Origin: Methanomassiliicoccaceae archaeon
GTDB lineage: Archaea; Thermoplasmatota; Thermoplasmata; Methanomassiliicoccales; Methanomethylophilaceae
Reading direction: 5' to 3'
Assembly: GCA_016284295.1 (NCBI GenBank)
Contig: JAEEOP010000041.1
Location: 1 to 64,000, forward strand
DNA: 64,000 bases
Positions 9,729 to 20,382 of this stretch are shown here, piece by piece. Each line of letters opens with the position of its first letter. Positions within the stretch are counted from its first letter, which is position 1. A program made the translations under genes and the position numbers. The notes beneath the pieces were generated by a model, which was given only the letters and a program-made list of their open reading frames with translations, did no database searches and had not been told where the DNA came from.

Positions 9729-9749
9729 TTAATGTTAATTTAACATTAA
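9729..9749. promoter_or_regulatory. Palindrome TTAATGTTAA-t-TTAACATTAA upstream of the AlbA_2-type gene
   Basis: Perfect 10-bp arms with 1-nt centre, about 33 bp upstream of the minus-strand start at 9696. Confidence 0.65.
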
Positions 9750-9828
9750 CATTTAACGCTGTTATCATCAGAACAATCCAAACGATAAAAAAGAATCGAA
9801 ATGCCGGGAAAACCCGGCTGTTTTGACA

Positions 9829-10305
9829 TCAGTTCTTCTTCATCGCACCGACGATGTTCAGTCCACCGGCGATGATGAGGAAGATTCCGAAGAGCACGAA
9901 TGCGAGGTCCATACGGGTCAGGATCATGATACCTGCGATCAGGATCAGGAGACCGACGATGATTCCAACGATCTTGGAGGAACCGGACTGCTTGAATGCT
10001 CCTACGAAGTACAAAGCACCGACGATGATGGTGATGATACCGATGACGATGAATGTGATGTCTGCGAAAACGTTGGGGATCACAATCAGGAGTATTCCCA
10101 GGACGACCATGATGACTCCCATGACGTCCACGCTCTTGGTCTGGATCATAGGCACCAGACCGGAGATGAGAAGGAACACACCTGCAATGATGAATCCGAC
10201 ACTGAGGGCAAGGTTCTCGTCGATGATGAAGAGGGCACCGACGATGATCAGCAACAGTGCGTTGATGATCATGCTTGTCCTTGACTGTTCTACAATCAAT
10301 TGCAT
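9829..10305 (-). CDS. HdeD/DUF308-like multi-TM membrane protein
   Basis: Repeated hydrophobic hairpins (LLIIVGALFIIDENLALSVGFIIAGVFLLISGL). Confidence 0.8.
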   Translation of the reverse strand: MQLIVEQSRTSMIINALLLIIVGALFIIDENLALSVGFIIAGVFLLISGLVPMIQTKSVDVMGVIMVVLGILLIVIPNVFADITFIVIGIITIIVGALYFVGAFKQSGSSKIVGIIVGLLILIAGIMILTRMDLAFVLFGIFLIIAGGLNIVGAMKKN

Positions 10306-10349
10306 GATTATACCTCAAGCCTTAGATTCTAAGACGGTGTATAAATCGT

Positions 10350-10748
10350 TTATTCGGAAAATCGAGCGAGTTCGTCCACCGTTGATTCCAATGTTCCAGC
10401 CTGGGAAACTTCCTCGAACCTTCCTTTGAGGAATCCCTCGGAGTCGCCGGCGGCGAGGATCTTGACGGAAGAGAGTATCTTGTCCGCCTTCTCCTTGCCG
10501 TAATACGATTCCATGTTCGAGATGAGGATCTCCGCCTGTTCGGCCGAGCAGAAGAGCATGTGCGTCACGTTGCCCCTCTTCATCTGCATGAACAGGTGCA
10601 GCTGCGCGTTGCTGGACTTGATCGGCTCATGCTTCCCTTCCATGTCGTCTATGACGGACACCCCGAAAGCCTCGAGTCCCTTGTTCTTTACCATCTCCGC
10701 CTGATCCTTGATCAAACTGCTGGTAGTCGTGAATCCCAATACCGCCAT
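10350..10748 (-). CDS. Hypothetical protein, 132 aa
   Basis: Complete ORF, 3' end adjacent to the DUF308 gene; no family recognised with certainty. Confidence 0.7.
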   Translation of the reverse strand: MAVLGFTTTSSLIKDQAEMVKNKGLEAFGVSVIDDMEGKHEPIKSSNAQLHLFMQMKRGNVTHMLFCSAEQAEILISNMESYYGKEKADKILSSVKILAAGDSEGFLKGRFEEVSQAGTLESTVDELARFSE

Positions 10749-10752
10749 TGTC

Positions 10753-11565
10753 TCACCTCAATCCTTTGTCGTACCTTTCGAAGTCCTCGCGCTTGTACGG
10801 AGGGGTCACACCGAGGCTCCACATGTAGTAGGTGGGATGGAAGTACCTTCCCCTGTCCTTGGTGATGTCGCCCATCTGTATGGCCCTCTTAGGACACATG
10901 TTGACACAGCTCATGCACATCGAGCACATGGCGTCGTCCCACACGGGCTTCCTGTGGTACACCTTTATGATCTGCTCCGGGCAAACATGCTCGCATATCC
11001 TGCATTCGATGCAGTTCTCGTCGTACGAGAACCTGTCGGTGAACCTGAAGTCCTCGTAATCCTCCCTCATCTTCTCGAAGCAGTCGGAACCTGCCATGGT
11101 CCTGCGGTCGCCCTTCTCCCCTGCCTTTATTGATGATATTATACCATCGATAGCGGCATCCGCCGCATCGTTGATCGCCTTGGCCTCATCCTTGCCGGGG
11201 ACGTCCTCGTAGAACACAGCGTTCTCGGGCATCAGGACATCGTACGATGCATCTACCCTGAGCCTGTTGCCGAGAATCTCCTGCACCTGCTCGCAGGCCC
11301 TTCCGGATTCCCCGGCGCATGTCGATACGCAGAACACATGTCCGGGCCTCCTGACCTCCACCGTGGAGAGGAACTCCTCCACCACGGACGGCAGTCCGTG
11401 GAAGTAAACCGGGAAGACGAACCCCACGGGTTCGTCGGATGCGTTGTAGAACGTGCGCTTGTACCTAACTGCGGCGGCCATCTCGACCATGTCGCACTCC
11501 AGAGCGGTCGCGATGCGCTTGGCCGCGTGATAGGAGTTGCCGGTGCCTGAGAACACGAAGATCAT
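10753..11565 (-). CDS. EFR1-type ferrodoxin (flavodoxin-like domain + 2x[4Fe-4S])
   Basis: IFVFSGTGNSYHAAKRIA…CIECRICEHVCPEQ…CSMCMSCVNMCPKRAI; start trimmed to MIFVFSGTG. Confidence 0.9.
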   Translation of the reverse strand: MIFVFSGTGNSYHAAKRIATALECDMVEMAAAVRYKRTFYNASDEPVGFVFPVYFHGLPSVVEEFLSTVEVRRPGHVFCVSTCAGESGRACEQVQEILGNRLRVDASYDVLMPENAVFYEDVPGKDEAKAINDAADAAIDGIISSIKAGEKGDRRTMAGSDCFEKMREDYEDFRFTDRFSYDENCIECRICEHVCPEQIIKVYHRKPVWDDAMCSMCMSCVNMCPKRAIQMGDITKDRGRYFHPTYYMWSLGVTPPYKREDFERYDKGLR

Positions 11566-11656
11566 GCCTGACGGATTCTGGTCATCGGATATACCTATTG
11601 CGTTGGGAGTCCCGGACGGGATGGATAATAAATTCGATGAAGGATATGCGGGAATC

Positions 11657-12874
11657 ATGGCTATCACAAAAGGTACGGAGACGAGGATAACGGACGACAT
11701 CTATTGGATCGGCGGCGATGACAGGACCGCGGATCTGTTCGAGGGTTCCATACCGGTCCCCGAAGGCGTCTCGTACAACTCGTACATCATCTTGGATGAG
11801 AAGACCTGCCTCCTCGACACGTGCGATGCATCAATAGCATCCAGGTTCTGGGGCAACTTCCGCAACGTGATGGCCGGAAAGAGCCTGGACTACCTCGTGA
11901 TCAACCATATGGAACCGGACCACGGTGCGGCCATCATCCAGGTCCTCGAGACATATCCCGATGTGACGGTCGTGGGCAACAGCAAGACCTTCGACCTCAT
12001 GAAGAACTTCTACGGCATCGAGCCCGCACACAAGTTGGAAGTGAAGGACGGCGACGAGCTGGTCCTCGGCAAGCACACCCTGAAGTTCATCTTCGCCGTC
12101 ATGGTGCACTGGCCCGAGGTCATGTTCACATACGACAGCAAGGACAAGATCCTGTTCTCCGCGGATGCCTTCGGCACGTTCAAGACGCTCTCGGGAGCGC
12201 TCTACGCGGACGAGGTCGACTTCGACAGGGACTACCTGGAATCTGCCAGGAGGTACTACTCGAACATCGTCGGGAAGTACGGCTCCAAGGTCCAGTCGGT
12301 CTTCAACAAGCTGGAGGGGCTTCCCCTTGAGATGATCTGCCCTCTGCACGGCCCGATCTGGAGGGGAGACGACATCGGATACATCATGGAGAAGTACGTC
12401 CGCTGGAGCCTCTACGAGCCCGAGGACAAGGGCGTGGTCATCGCATACGCCTCGATGTACGGCAACACCGCCTGCGTGGCTGAGAAGCTGGCCATCATGC
12501 TCAAGGGCAAGGGTGTGGAGAGGATCTCCATGTACGACATCACCAGGACCCACCCGTCATACATCCTCGCGGATGCGTTCAGGTTCACCAACATCGTCCT
12601 CGCATCCCCGACGTACAACAACCACCTCCACCCGGCGATGTCCGCAGTATTGGAAGAGATGGAGATCATGACCCTTCAGAACAGGTGCTACTCCGTCATA
12701 GGCAACGGCTCGTGGGCACCCCAGGCGCACAAGGTCATCGACGAGAGGCTGTCGTCCCTCAAGAACATGACGAAGATCGGGGAGAGCCTTGTCATCAAGT
12801 CCTCGATGAAGGACGATCAGGTCGCAGAGCTCGAGGCCTTGGCCGACGAGATAGCGACCTCGATGCAGCCGTGA
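11657..12874 (+). CDS. fprA: FprA-type A flavoprotein (diiron metallo-beta-lactamase + flavodoxin)
   Basis: NHMEPDHGAAIIQ…CPLHGPIWRGD…VVIAYASMYGNTACVAEKLA. Confidence 0.93.
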   Translation: MAITKGTETRITDDIYWIGGDDRTADLFEGSIPVPEGVSYNSYIILDEKTCLLDTCDASIASRFWGNFRNVMAGKSLDYLVINHMEPDHGAAIIQVLETYPDVTVVGNSKTFDLMKNFYGIEPAHKLEVKDGDELVLGKHTLKFIFAVMVHWPEVMFTYDSKDKILFSADAFGTFKTLSGALYADEVDFDRDYLESARRYYSNIVGKYGSKVQSVFNKLEGLPLEMICPLHGPIWRGDDIGYIMEKYVRWSLYEPEDKGVVIAYASMYGNTACVAEKLAIMLKGKGVERISMYDITRTHPSYILADAFRFTNIVLASPTYNNHLHPAMSAVLEEMEIMTLQNRCYSVIGNGSWAPQAHKVIDERLSSLKNMTKIGESLVIKSSMKDDQVAELEALADEIATSMQP

Positions 12875-12999
12875 TACCTAGGAAAGTTTAACCGCCTGGG
12901 CATAACTTCCCGACCAGTTGTGGGCATGTGCGGTCATATAAATAACTTGTCTAGCTTGGTCCAGCAAGCCTATTATAACCCCACGGGAATCAACAGAGC

Positions 13000-14004
13000 A
13001 TGGCCTTCACCATAAGACTCTGCCCATATTGCGGCGGGGAGATTTCCGCGGATGACCCGGGATTCTACGTTTGTCAGGAATGCGGAAAGAGGACATTCAG
13101 GTCCAGATCGAATTCAAGGGCGTTCCTCCTCAACAAATCGTACGAGGCGGAATACTCGGACATCCTCAACGGGACCGCCGAGCGCGCCAAGGACTCCCTG
13201 GACAGGATCCAGTCCATCATGGACGGAGCGGAGGAGATCACCGCCGACATGTACTTCACGCGCGGCATAGTGTACTCCGCCCTCGGAGAGGACGGGAAGG
13301 CCCACAACGACTGGAAGAAGGGTCTGGACGCACTCCAGGATGTCAGGTTCATCGACGCTTACATAACAGCGGTCTGCAAATGCATCATGGAGACCATATG
13401 TCTCAAGGAGCGCGAGTTCATGGACTTCAACCCGATCGAGTACATCGACCAGATCTCCACCGAGTTCTCCATAAAGGCGGATGTTCCCTGCAAGGGCGTG
13501 TTCTACATCACCATCTACCGCAACTTCAGGATGTATCAGCAGTCCGGCGGACTGGATGACGACGAGGACATCTATCCCTCGATCATCCCCAAGCTGATCA
13601 ACAGGATCCTCGCATACGGCCGCAACTACCGCACCGTCTGCTCCATCATCGAGGAAGTCCTCGAGGACTTCGACTACAACGAGGACACCTATCGCGAGGA
13701 CGACAACCTCAGGCTGCACGTCTGCGATCTCCTGAAGAAGTCCTACGAGGAGCTCGGAGGCAACTTCTCCGACGAGCACATCGTCCGCATCTTCAGGCAC
13801 TGGAACGACAGCAACATGTTCGAGCTCGAGTACCACCTGGGGGAGCTGATGAAATCCGTCAACGACAACTCCATACTGATGGCCCTCCGCAACTTCCGCT
13901 CCAGCGCCGTCGATGATTTCAATCTGGACGAAGCAGTCGAGGACTACGCTAGGAGGTTCCTGCTCCTCTCCGAGGACGGACAGGACCTCTCACAGAACCC
14001 CTGA
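13000..14004 (+). CDS. Zinc-ribbon-containing hypothetical protein
   Basis: N-terminal CPYCGGEISADDPGFYVCQECGKR; TGA stop. Confidence 0.8.
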   Translation: MAFTIRLCPYCGGEISADDPGFYVCQECGKRTFRSRSNSRAFLLNKSYEAEYSDILNGTAERAKDSLDRIQSIMDGAEEITADMYFTRGIVYSALGEDGKAHNDWKKGLDALQDVRFIDAYITAVCKCIMETICLKEREFMDFNPIEYIDQISTEFSIKADVPCKGVFYITIYRNFRMYQQSGGLDDDEDIYPSIIPKLINRILAYGRNYRTVCSIIEEVLEDFDYNEDTYREDDNLRLHVCDLLKKSYEELGGNFSDEHIVRIFRHWNDSNMFELEYHLGELMKSVNDNSILMALRNFRSSAVDDFNLDEAVEDYARRFLLLSEDGQDLSQNP

Positions 14005-14550
14005 GTTCTCCAGGATTATCTTCACGCCTATCAGGATCAGGATCACTCCGCCGAGGATCTCCGCCTTGCGGTTGAGGATGTCCCCGATGATGCTGCCGAT
14101 CTTCACGCCGGCCATCGATATCATCATCGTTATCAGCGCGATCACGAGCACGGGCACCGCTATGTCCATGCCCTCCATCGAGAACGATACTCCTACCGCG
14201 AACGCATCTATGCTCGTGGCCACGGCCAGGACGAGCATGGTCTTCACGTCGATGCTGTCGTCCACATCGTCCTCATCCCCGGAGAGCGCCTCGCGTATCA
14301 TGTTCAGACCTATTATGACCAGAAGCGCGAAGGCTATCCAGTACCCGATGCTCGAGACGTATTGATAGAAAGCGGATCCGAGGTAGTACCCCAGAAGGGG
14401 CATCAGACCCTGGAAGACGCCGAACCACAGGCCCACGATCAATGTCGCCTTCATCGAAGGGGCCTTCATCGCCAATCCTTTGCAGATTGATACGGCGAAT
14501 GCGTCCATCGCAAGCCCTATCGCGATGAGGACGATTGTCAACGGGTCCAT
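13990..14550 (-). CDS. mntP: Putative manganese efflux pump MntP
   Basis: IGLAMDAFAVSICKGLAMK…ATSIDAFAVGVSFSM (two DAFAV motifs), 6 TM. Confidence 0.93.
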   Translation of the reverse strand: MDPLTIVLIAIGLAMDAFAVSICKGLAMKAPSMKATLIVGLWFGVFQGLMPLLGYYLGSAFYQYVSSIGYWIAFALLVIIGLNMIREALSGDEDDVDDSIDVKTMLVLAVATSIDAFAVGVSFSMEGMDIAVPVLVIALITMMISMAGVKIGSIIGDILNRKAEILGGVILILIGVKIILENSGVL

Positions 14551-14787
14551 GGGGCGTGAGCATTCCCATAATAGAAGAATTTGTCGAGGAGAAGGGACGG
14601 GCCGGTCGGATACATTTTTGTTGAGTTCTCAATATAATGGTATCGGAAGCTACCATACATCCAGTAAATTATGACCAGAGGATGCATCCAACACACTTTT
14701 GTATCTGGATGCTCAAATTCATTCATTTTTTAACAGGATTCTATTTATATCGGTAATCTATGTTGGATATATCATCCAAGTGGTACC

Positions 14788-15189
14788 ATGAGCTCTAAGA
14801 ACCTCACCGACAAGCGCTGCGGAAGATGCGGTCATGAGTGGACAAGTGGCATCGACATGCCCGCCAGATGCCCCCACTGCGGCACGTACCACTGGTACGG
14901 GGAGTCCACCTCCTACACCTGTTTCGTATGCGGACACTCATGGTTCTCGCGCACCTCCAAAACCCCGATGAGATGCCCCAAGTGCAAGACCCGCTCATGG
15001 CAGAGCGGCCCCAGGCGCTTCAACCCCAAGAGCGTGGACACGGACAACAACGACGTCCGCGCGGTCATAGACATGTACCTCCACGGCAAGGGATGCATCT
15101 CCATCGCTATGTCCACGGGCATAGCGCTGTCCAACGTCATCGACATCGTCAAGATCGCCCTGAGCGACGGACGCCAGCCCAGGATGTGA
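14788..15189 (+). CDS. Double zinc-ribbon protein with C-terminal HTH-like segment
   Basis: CGRCGHEWTSGIDMPARCPHCG and CFVCGHSWFSRTSKTPMRCPKC, then YLHGKGCISIAMSTGIALSNVIDIVKIAL. Confidence 0.8.
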   Translation: MSSKNLTDKRCGRCGHEWTSGIDMPARCPHCGTYHWYGESTSYTCFVCGHSWFSRTSKTPMRCPKCKTRSWQSGPRRFNPKSVDTDNNDVRAVIDMYLHGKGCISIAMSTGIALSNVIDIVKIALSDGRQPRM

Positions 15190-15246
15190 GGATCCTTATC
15201 AATAATAACAAAGAAAGCAGCCGAAAGGCTGCATTTTTGATGTTTG

Positions 15247-15657
15247 TCACTCCAGTCTCTGGAGCATCTTCACGACAGCATCGACGACATCCCTGCCCTT
15301 CTCGATCCTGTCCATTGCCTGGAGCTCGGTCATGCCTGGTCCGGTGACACCGAATCCGACGGGCTTGTTGTACTCGAGTCCGAGGTCCATGATCTTCCTT
15401 GAGGCCTGTGCTATGACGACCTCGTCGTGCTTGGTCTCGCCTGTGATGACAGCACCCAGTGTGATGACCGCATCGATATCCTTGTCCTCCAGAAGCTTCT
15501 TCGTCGCCATGGGGATCTCGAAGCATCCAGGGACCTTGATCTCCTTCACGATCTTCACTCCGAGGAAATCCGCCTCGGCCTTCGCCCTCTCCAACATCAG
15601 CGATGTGACCTCGTAGTTGAACTCCGCCACTACCGCTCCGATCTTGTACGCCTTCAT
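15247..15657 (-). CDS. ribH: 6,7-dimethyl-8-ribityllumazine synthase
   Basis: VVAEFNYEVTSLMLERAKAEA…VPGCFEIPMATKKLL…GAVITGETKHDEVV. Confidence 0.93.
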   Translation of the reverse strand: MKAYKIGAVVAEFNYEVTSLMLERAKAEADFLGVKIVKEIKVPGCFEIPMATKKLLEDKDIDAVITLGAVITGETKHDEVVIAQASRKIMDLGLEYNKPVGFGVTGPGMTELQAMDRIEKGRDVVDAVVKMLQRLE

Positions 15658-15666
15658 TTCAATACC

Positions 15667-16559
<893 letters not shown>

Positions 16560-16560
16560 G

Positions 16561-17268
16561 TCAGAGCTCCGGGTGGTCCTTCTTGAATTCCTTCCAGGCG
16601 GCGATGACTTCGTTGCCGTCGATAATCTGGATCCCTTCCGCATCGGCGTACTCCTTCACGCTCGCCTTGGGCCTGGAGCCGTAATCGTCGCCCATCATCT
16701 CGCAGATGGTCGCGGACGGCTTCACACCGGCCATGTACATCAGAGCCGTGCAGAGCTCGGTGTGTCCGAAACGGGACTCCAGGATCTTCTCCGATGTGTT
16801 CAGGAGGTGGATGTGCCCGGGTGCCCTGAAATCGGCTCCGAGCTCCTTCTTGATCTCCTCGGTCGGCTTGCCGGAGAAGATGACCTTCGCGTACTCGCTT
16901 GCGGTAAGTGCACGGTCCTTGTCCGTGATCCCGGTATAGGTCTTCCTGTGGTTGACCGTGAGTCCGAAGGACGACTTAGTGCGGTCGTAGGGGATGTCCG
17001 TGGGTGCCATGGCCCTCAGGAGAGGGTACTTCTCGCAATCATCCCAGTAGACGTCCGACATGAATGGGAGACCGAGCTCCTTTGCGGTGGAATACGGGGT
17101 GGTGACGCAGATCAGCCCTCCCGCCTCCTTCCTCATCTTCTGGATAATGGCGGGGGTGACAAACTCGGAGGCGACGGTCATGTCGCACTCCCTCTCCCTG
17201 TCGTCGAAGTCGTATACCAAGATCGGTTTCCCTTTTCTGATATCCTCGAGGATACTCTCTATCTGCAT
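16561..17268 (-). CDS. ribB: 3,4-dihydroxy-2-butanone 4-phosphate synthase
   Basis: LVYDFDDRERECDMTVASEFVTP…ALTASEYAKVIFSGKP…GHIHLL. Confidence 0.94.
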   Translation of the reverse strand: MQIESILEDIRKGKPILVYDFDDRERECDMTVASEFVTPAIIQKMRKEAGGLICVTTPYSTAKELGLPFMSDVYWDDCEKYPLLRAMAPTDIPYDRTKSSFGLTVNHRKTYTGITDKDRALTASEYAKVIFSGKPTEEIKKELGADFRAPGHIHLLNTSEKILESRFGHTELCTALMYMAGVKPSATICEMMGDDYGSRPKASVKEYADAEGIQIIDGNEVIAAWKEFKKDHPEL

Positions 17269-17348
17269 ATGAACACTGGGCTTTCAATACTAGAAGAATA
17301 TAATATACAGGGCGCATCTACAACTTTTTTGGTAGAAAATACCCATTG

Positions 17349-17395
17349 GACCGATGTTCTGGCTCATGGTCCAGGAAGCCTATAAAACATCGGTC
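17349..17395. repeat. Perfect 10-bp inverted repeat GACCGATGTT…AACATCGGTC between divergent ribB and glyA
   Basis: Direct reading of the intergenic sequence; 27-nt loop. Confidence 0.65.
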
Positions 17396-17471
17396 GGTAC
17401 ATCATCGCGATGTAAGTATCCGTGACTGCCCCATTTTTATAAAGACAGGCTTTAAAGGTGTCCTGATAACA

Positions 17472-18758
17472 ATGGCCGTCGAAGACGCAAAATTCATCAG
17501 AGAGAATGTCAAGGCCCACAACAAATGGTTCGAGGAGTGCATCCCCATGATCGCATCCGAGAACCTCATGAGCCCCCTGGCAAAGGAAATGCTGATCTCG
17601 GACTTCGCAGACAGGTATGCGGAGGGACTTCCCGGAAAGCGCTACTACCAGGGCAACATCTATGTCGACAAGGTCGAGCTGAAGGCGCTCGAGCTCGCGA
17701 AGAAGGTCTTCGACTGTGACTTCGCCGACCTCAGACCTATATCTGGTACTGTTGCGAACATGGCCGTCCTCATGGCCTTCGCCAAGCCCGGTGACATCGT
17801 TACCACCTGCGCCCTCGACCAGGGAGCCCACATCTCCACATGCGAGTTCGGAGCGTTCGGACAGAGGGGAGTGAATTCCGTCAACTACCCCTGGAACGAG
17901 TCCGACATGAACCTGGACGTCGACGGCACGATCAAGGTGCTGAAGGCGGCCAAGCCCAAGATCGCACAGTTCGGTCTCTCCGTGTTCCTGTTCCCTCCGC
18001 CGATCAAGGAGCTCCAGGACACCTTCAACGAGATCGGATGCGTCGTCTGGGAGGACTGCGCCCACGTCCTCGGACTCATCGCCGGTAAGCAGTTCCACGA
18101 TCCCCTCAGGGAGGGCGTGAACATCGTCTCCGCTTCCACCCACAAGACCTTCCCCGGACCCAACCACGGTATCCTTCTGGGACAGAACCTCACTGAGGAG
18201 CAGGAGAAGAAGCTCCAGCACGCAGCGTTCCCCGGAGTCACATCCAGCCACCACCTCCATGCGATGGCCGCACTGGGCATCACGCTGGCGGAGATGGACG
18301 TCTTCGGAAAGGAGTATGCAGCGCAGGCATGCAAGAACTCCCGTGCGCTCGGAGAGGCCCTCTACGAGCTCGGAGTCCCCGTCCTGTGCCCCGACCTCGG
18401 ATTCACCAGATCCCACGCGATCGCTGTCGATGTCTCCGAGTTCGGAGGCGGAAAGCTGTGCGCACAGCTCCTCGAGGATGCCAACATCATCTGTAACAAG
18501 AACATGCTCCCCAGGGACACCAGCTCGGTCAACCCCTCCGGACTCAGGCTAGGATCGCAGGAGATGACCCGTCTCGGAATGAAGGAGAGCGAGATGAAGG
18601 AGGTCGCTGAGCTCATCGCCAGGGTCGTCAAGAAGAAGGAGGACCCCGCTAAGGTGAAGGAGGACGTGAAGGAGCTGAAGAAGCAGTTCGCCACCGTCCA
18701 GTACTGCTTCCACGCCGGAGCCCCCGCGTACGAGTACCACGAACTCGTCGATTTCTGA
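17472..18758 (+). CDS. glyA: Serine hydroxymethyltransferase
   Basis: IASENLMSPLAKEM…YAEGLPGKRYYQGN…STHKTFPGPNHGIL (PLP Lys motif). Confidence 0.95.
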   Translation: MAVEDAKFIRENVKAHNKWFEECIPMIASENLMSPLAKEMLISDFADRYAEGLPGKRYYQGNIYVDKVELKALELAKKVFDCDFADLRPISGTVANMAVLMAFAKPGDIVTTCALDQGAHISTCEFGAFGQRGVNSVNYPWNESDMNLDVDGTIKVLKAAKPKIAQFGLSVFLFPPPIKELQDTFNEIGCVVWEDCAHVLGLIAGKQFHDPLREGVNIVSASTHKTFPGPNHGILLGQNLTEEQEKKLQHAAFPGVTSSHHLHAMAALGITLAEMDVFGKEYAAQACKNSRALGEALYELGVPVLCPDLGFTRSHAIAVDVSEFGGGKLCAQLLEDANIICNKNMLPRDTSSVNPSGLRLGSQEMTRLGMKESEMKEVAELIARVVKKKEDPAKVKEDVKELKKQFATVQYCFHAGAPAYEYHELVDF

Positions 18759-18810
18759 AACCGTATCCCGGGGTCGGTCACTTGGCCGGCCCCCCATATA
18801 CATATATCAT

Positions 18811-18879
18811 TACAGGACAACGGAAACCCATTTCGATTTCCGAACCGTCCTTGTAAGACCGCAGACGCACGGTCCTGTA
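18811..18879. other. Structured intergenic element with nested/alternative stems upstream of amt
   Basis: TACAGGAC/GTCCTGTA outer arms, CGGAAA/TTTCCG inner hairpin, alternative GACCG/CGGTC hairpin; TATA-like sequence just upstream. Confidence 0.35.
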
Positions 18880-19062
18880 TCCCATCAGTCGCATCATGAA
18901 CAAAATTGACCATCGTGTCGTATTTCAGACAGATTTTGTGCGAGTTACCGACGGATGTCGCCATGAAATCACAGGATCGCGTTAAAAGTCATGGTAAATC
19001 ATAACCTTTCAAATAGGAAATGCCGATCGATCAATCCCGTCCGAATTACGGAGGTTGATCGG

Positions 19063-20373
19063 ATGGGAACGAAGAATTACATCTGTCTCGCAATAATGGC
19101 GGCCATAGTCCTAGCGGCCGTCACACTGACGTTCTGCTCTCAATCGCTCTCGGCCGAAACGGTCGAAACAACCGAGGACACTGGAAGCATCTCCTGGATC
19201 CTCGTCAGCTCCATACTGGTGTTCACAATGGTGCCCGGAATCGCATTCTTCTACGGAGGTATGCTGAGGAAGCAGAGCATGTCGTCCATGATCACCCAGT
19301 GCCTCATCGCCATGGGTGTGATGACGATCTCCTGGATCGCCGTCGGATACTCCCTCGCCTTCGGAGGCGACGGCGCCATCGTCGGGAGCCTTGACTACCT
19401 GTTCATGACCGGGGTGACCGAGAACGCAGCCTCGGGGATATCGGACATGGAGTTCGCCCTCTTCCAGATGATGTTCGCCATGATATCCGCGGCCATCGTT
19501 CTGGGTGCCTGCGCCGAGCGTATCAGGTACACCGCGGTGGTATGGTTCCTGGCGATCTGGTCCGTGGTCGTCTATGCCCCCATGGCCCACTGGGTATGGG
19601 GCGGAGGATGGTTCGACCAGTACCTGGTCGTGCTGGACTTCGCCGGAGGAACAGTAGTTCACATCTGCGCCGGTATCACCGGTATCGCCCTTGCGCTCTT
19701 CCTCGGAAAAAGAAGCGAGAGGGTACGCAACTCGAGAGCCCACAACATCCCCCTGGCGTTCCTCGGATGCGCCCTTCTGTGGATCGGATGGCTCGGATTC
19801 AACGGAGGGTCCGGACTCGCCGCTGACGGCCTTGCGGTCCGTTCGATAGTGGTGTCCATGATGGCCGCAGCCTGCGGTATGATGGCATGGGCCGTCGTGC
19901 AGTACATGGTGGTCGGACGTGTCGGAGTCCTCGGAATGATCGCGGGTTCCATCGCCGGACTGGTCGGGATCACCCCCGCCGCAGGATACGTAGGCATCCC
20001 CGAATCGATGGTGATAGGAGCAGTGGCGGGAGTGCTGTGCTTCTACGCCGTGAGGATGACCAAGTCCAGAATGAGATTCGACGATGCGCTGGACGTCTTC
20101 GCCGTGCACGGTGTCGGAGGAATATGGGGTGCCATCGCGACCGGCATCTTCGCCGCGCCCGAATACACCGGGGAGGTCGCCGGACTGATCTACGGCTCCA
20201 CCGACCTGTTCATCGGACAGATAATAGCCGTCATAGTGACGCTGATCTACTGCTTCTCGGTATCCTACGCCATAATCTGGGTGCTGTCGAAGCTTATGAG
20301 AGTCTGCGTGACGCCGGAGGAGGAGCTCGTCGGCCAGGACCTGATCGAGCACGGAGAGCACGCATACATGTGA
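19063..20373 (+). CDS. amt: Ammonium transporter
   Basis: Amt signatures (MVPGIAFFYGGMLRKQSMSSMITQCL; FAGGTVVHICAGITGIALALFLGKR; FAVHGVGGIWGAIATG). Confidence 0.96.
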   Translation: MGTKNYICLAIMAAIVLAAVTLTFCSQSLSAETVETTEDTGSISWILVSSILVFTMVPGIAFFYGGMLRKQSMSSMITQCLIAMGVMTISWIAVGYSLAFGGDGAIVGSLDYLFMTGVTENAASGISDMEFALFQMMFAMISAAIVLGACAERIRYTAVVWFLAIWSVVVYAPMAHWVWGGGWFDQYLVVLDFAGGTVVHICAGITGIALALFLGKRSERVRNSRAHNIPLAFLGCALLWIGWLGFNGGSGLAADGLAVRSIVVSMMAAACGMMAWAVVQYMVVGRVGVLGMIAGSIAGLVGITPAAGYVGIPESMVIGAVAGVLCFYAVRMTKSRMRFDDALDVFAVHGVGGIWGAIATGIFAAPEYTGEVAGLIYGSTDLFIGQIIAVIVTLIYCFSVSYAIIWVLSKLMRVCVTPEEELVGQDLIEHGEHAYM

Positions 20374-20382
20374 GGTGAAAAG

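Noticed and set aside
12875-13000. tRNA-like sequence in the intergenic gap
   Set aside because: No T-loop (GTTCRANNC) or acceptor pairing; no tRNA recognised in the intergenic gaps I scanned.
18760-19062. NrpR-type GGAA-N6-TTCC operator upstream of amt
   Set aside because: GGAA and TTCC occur but with the wrong spacing.
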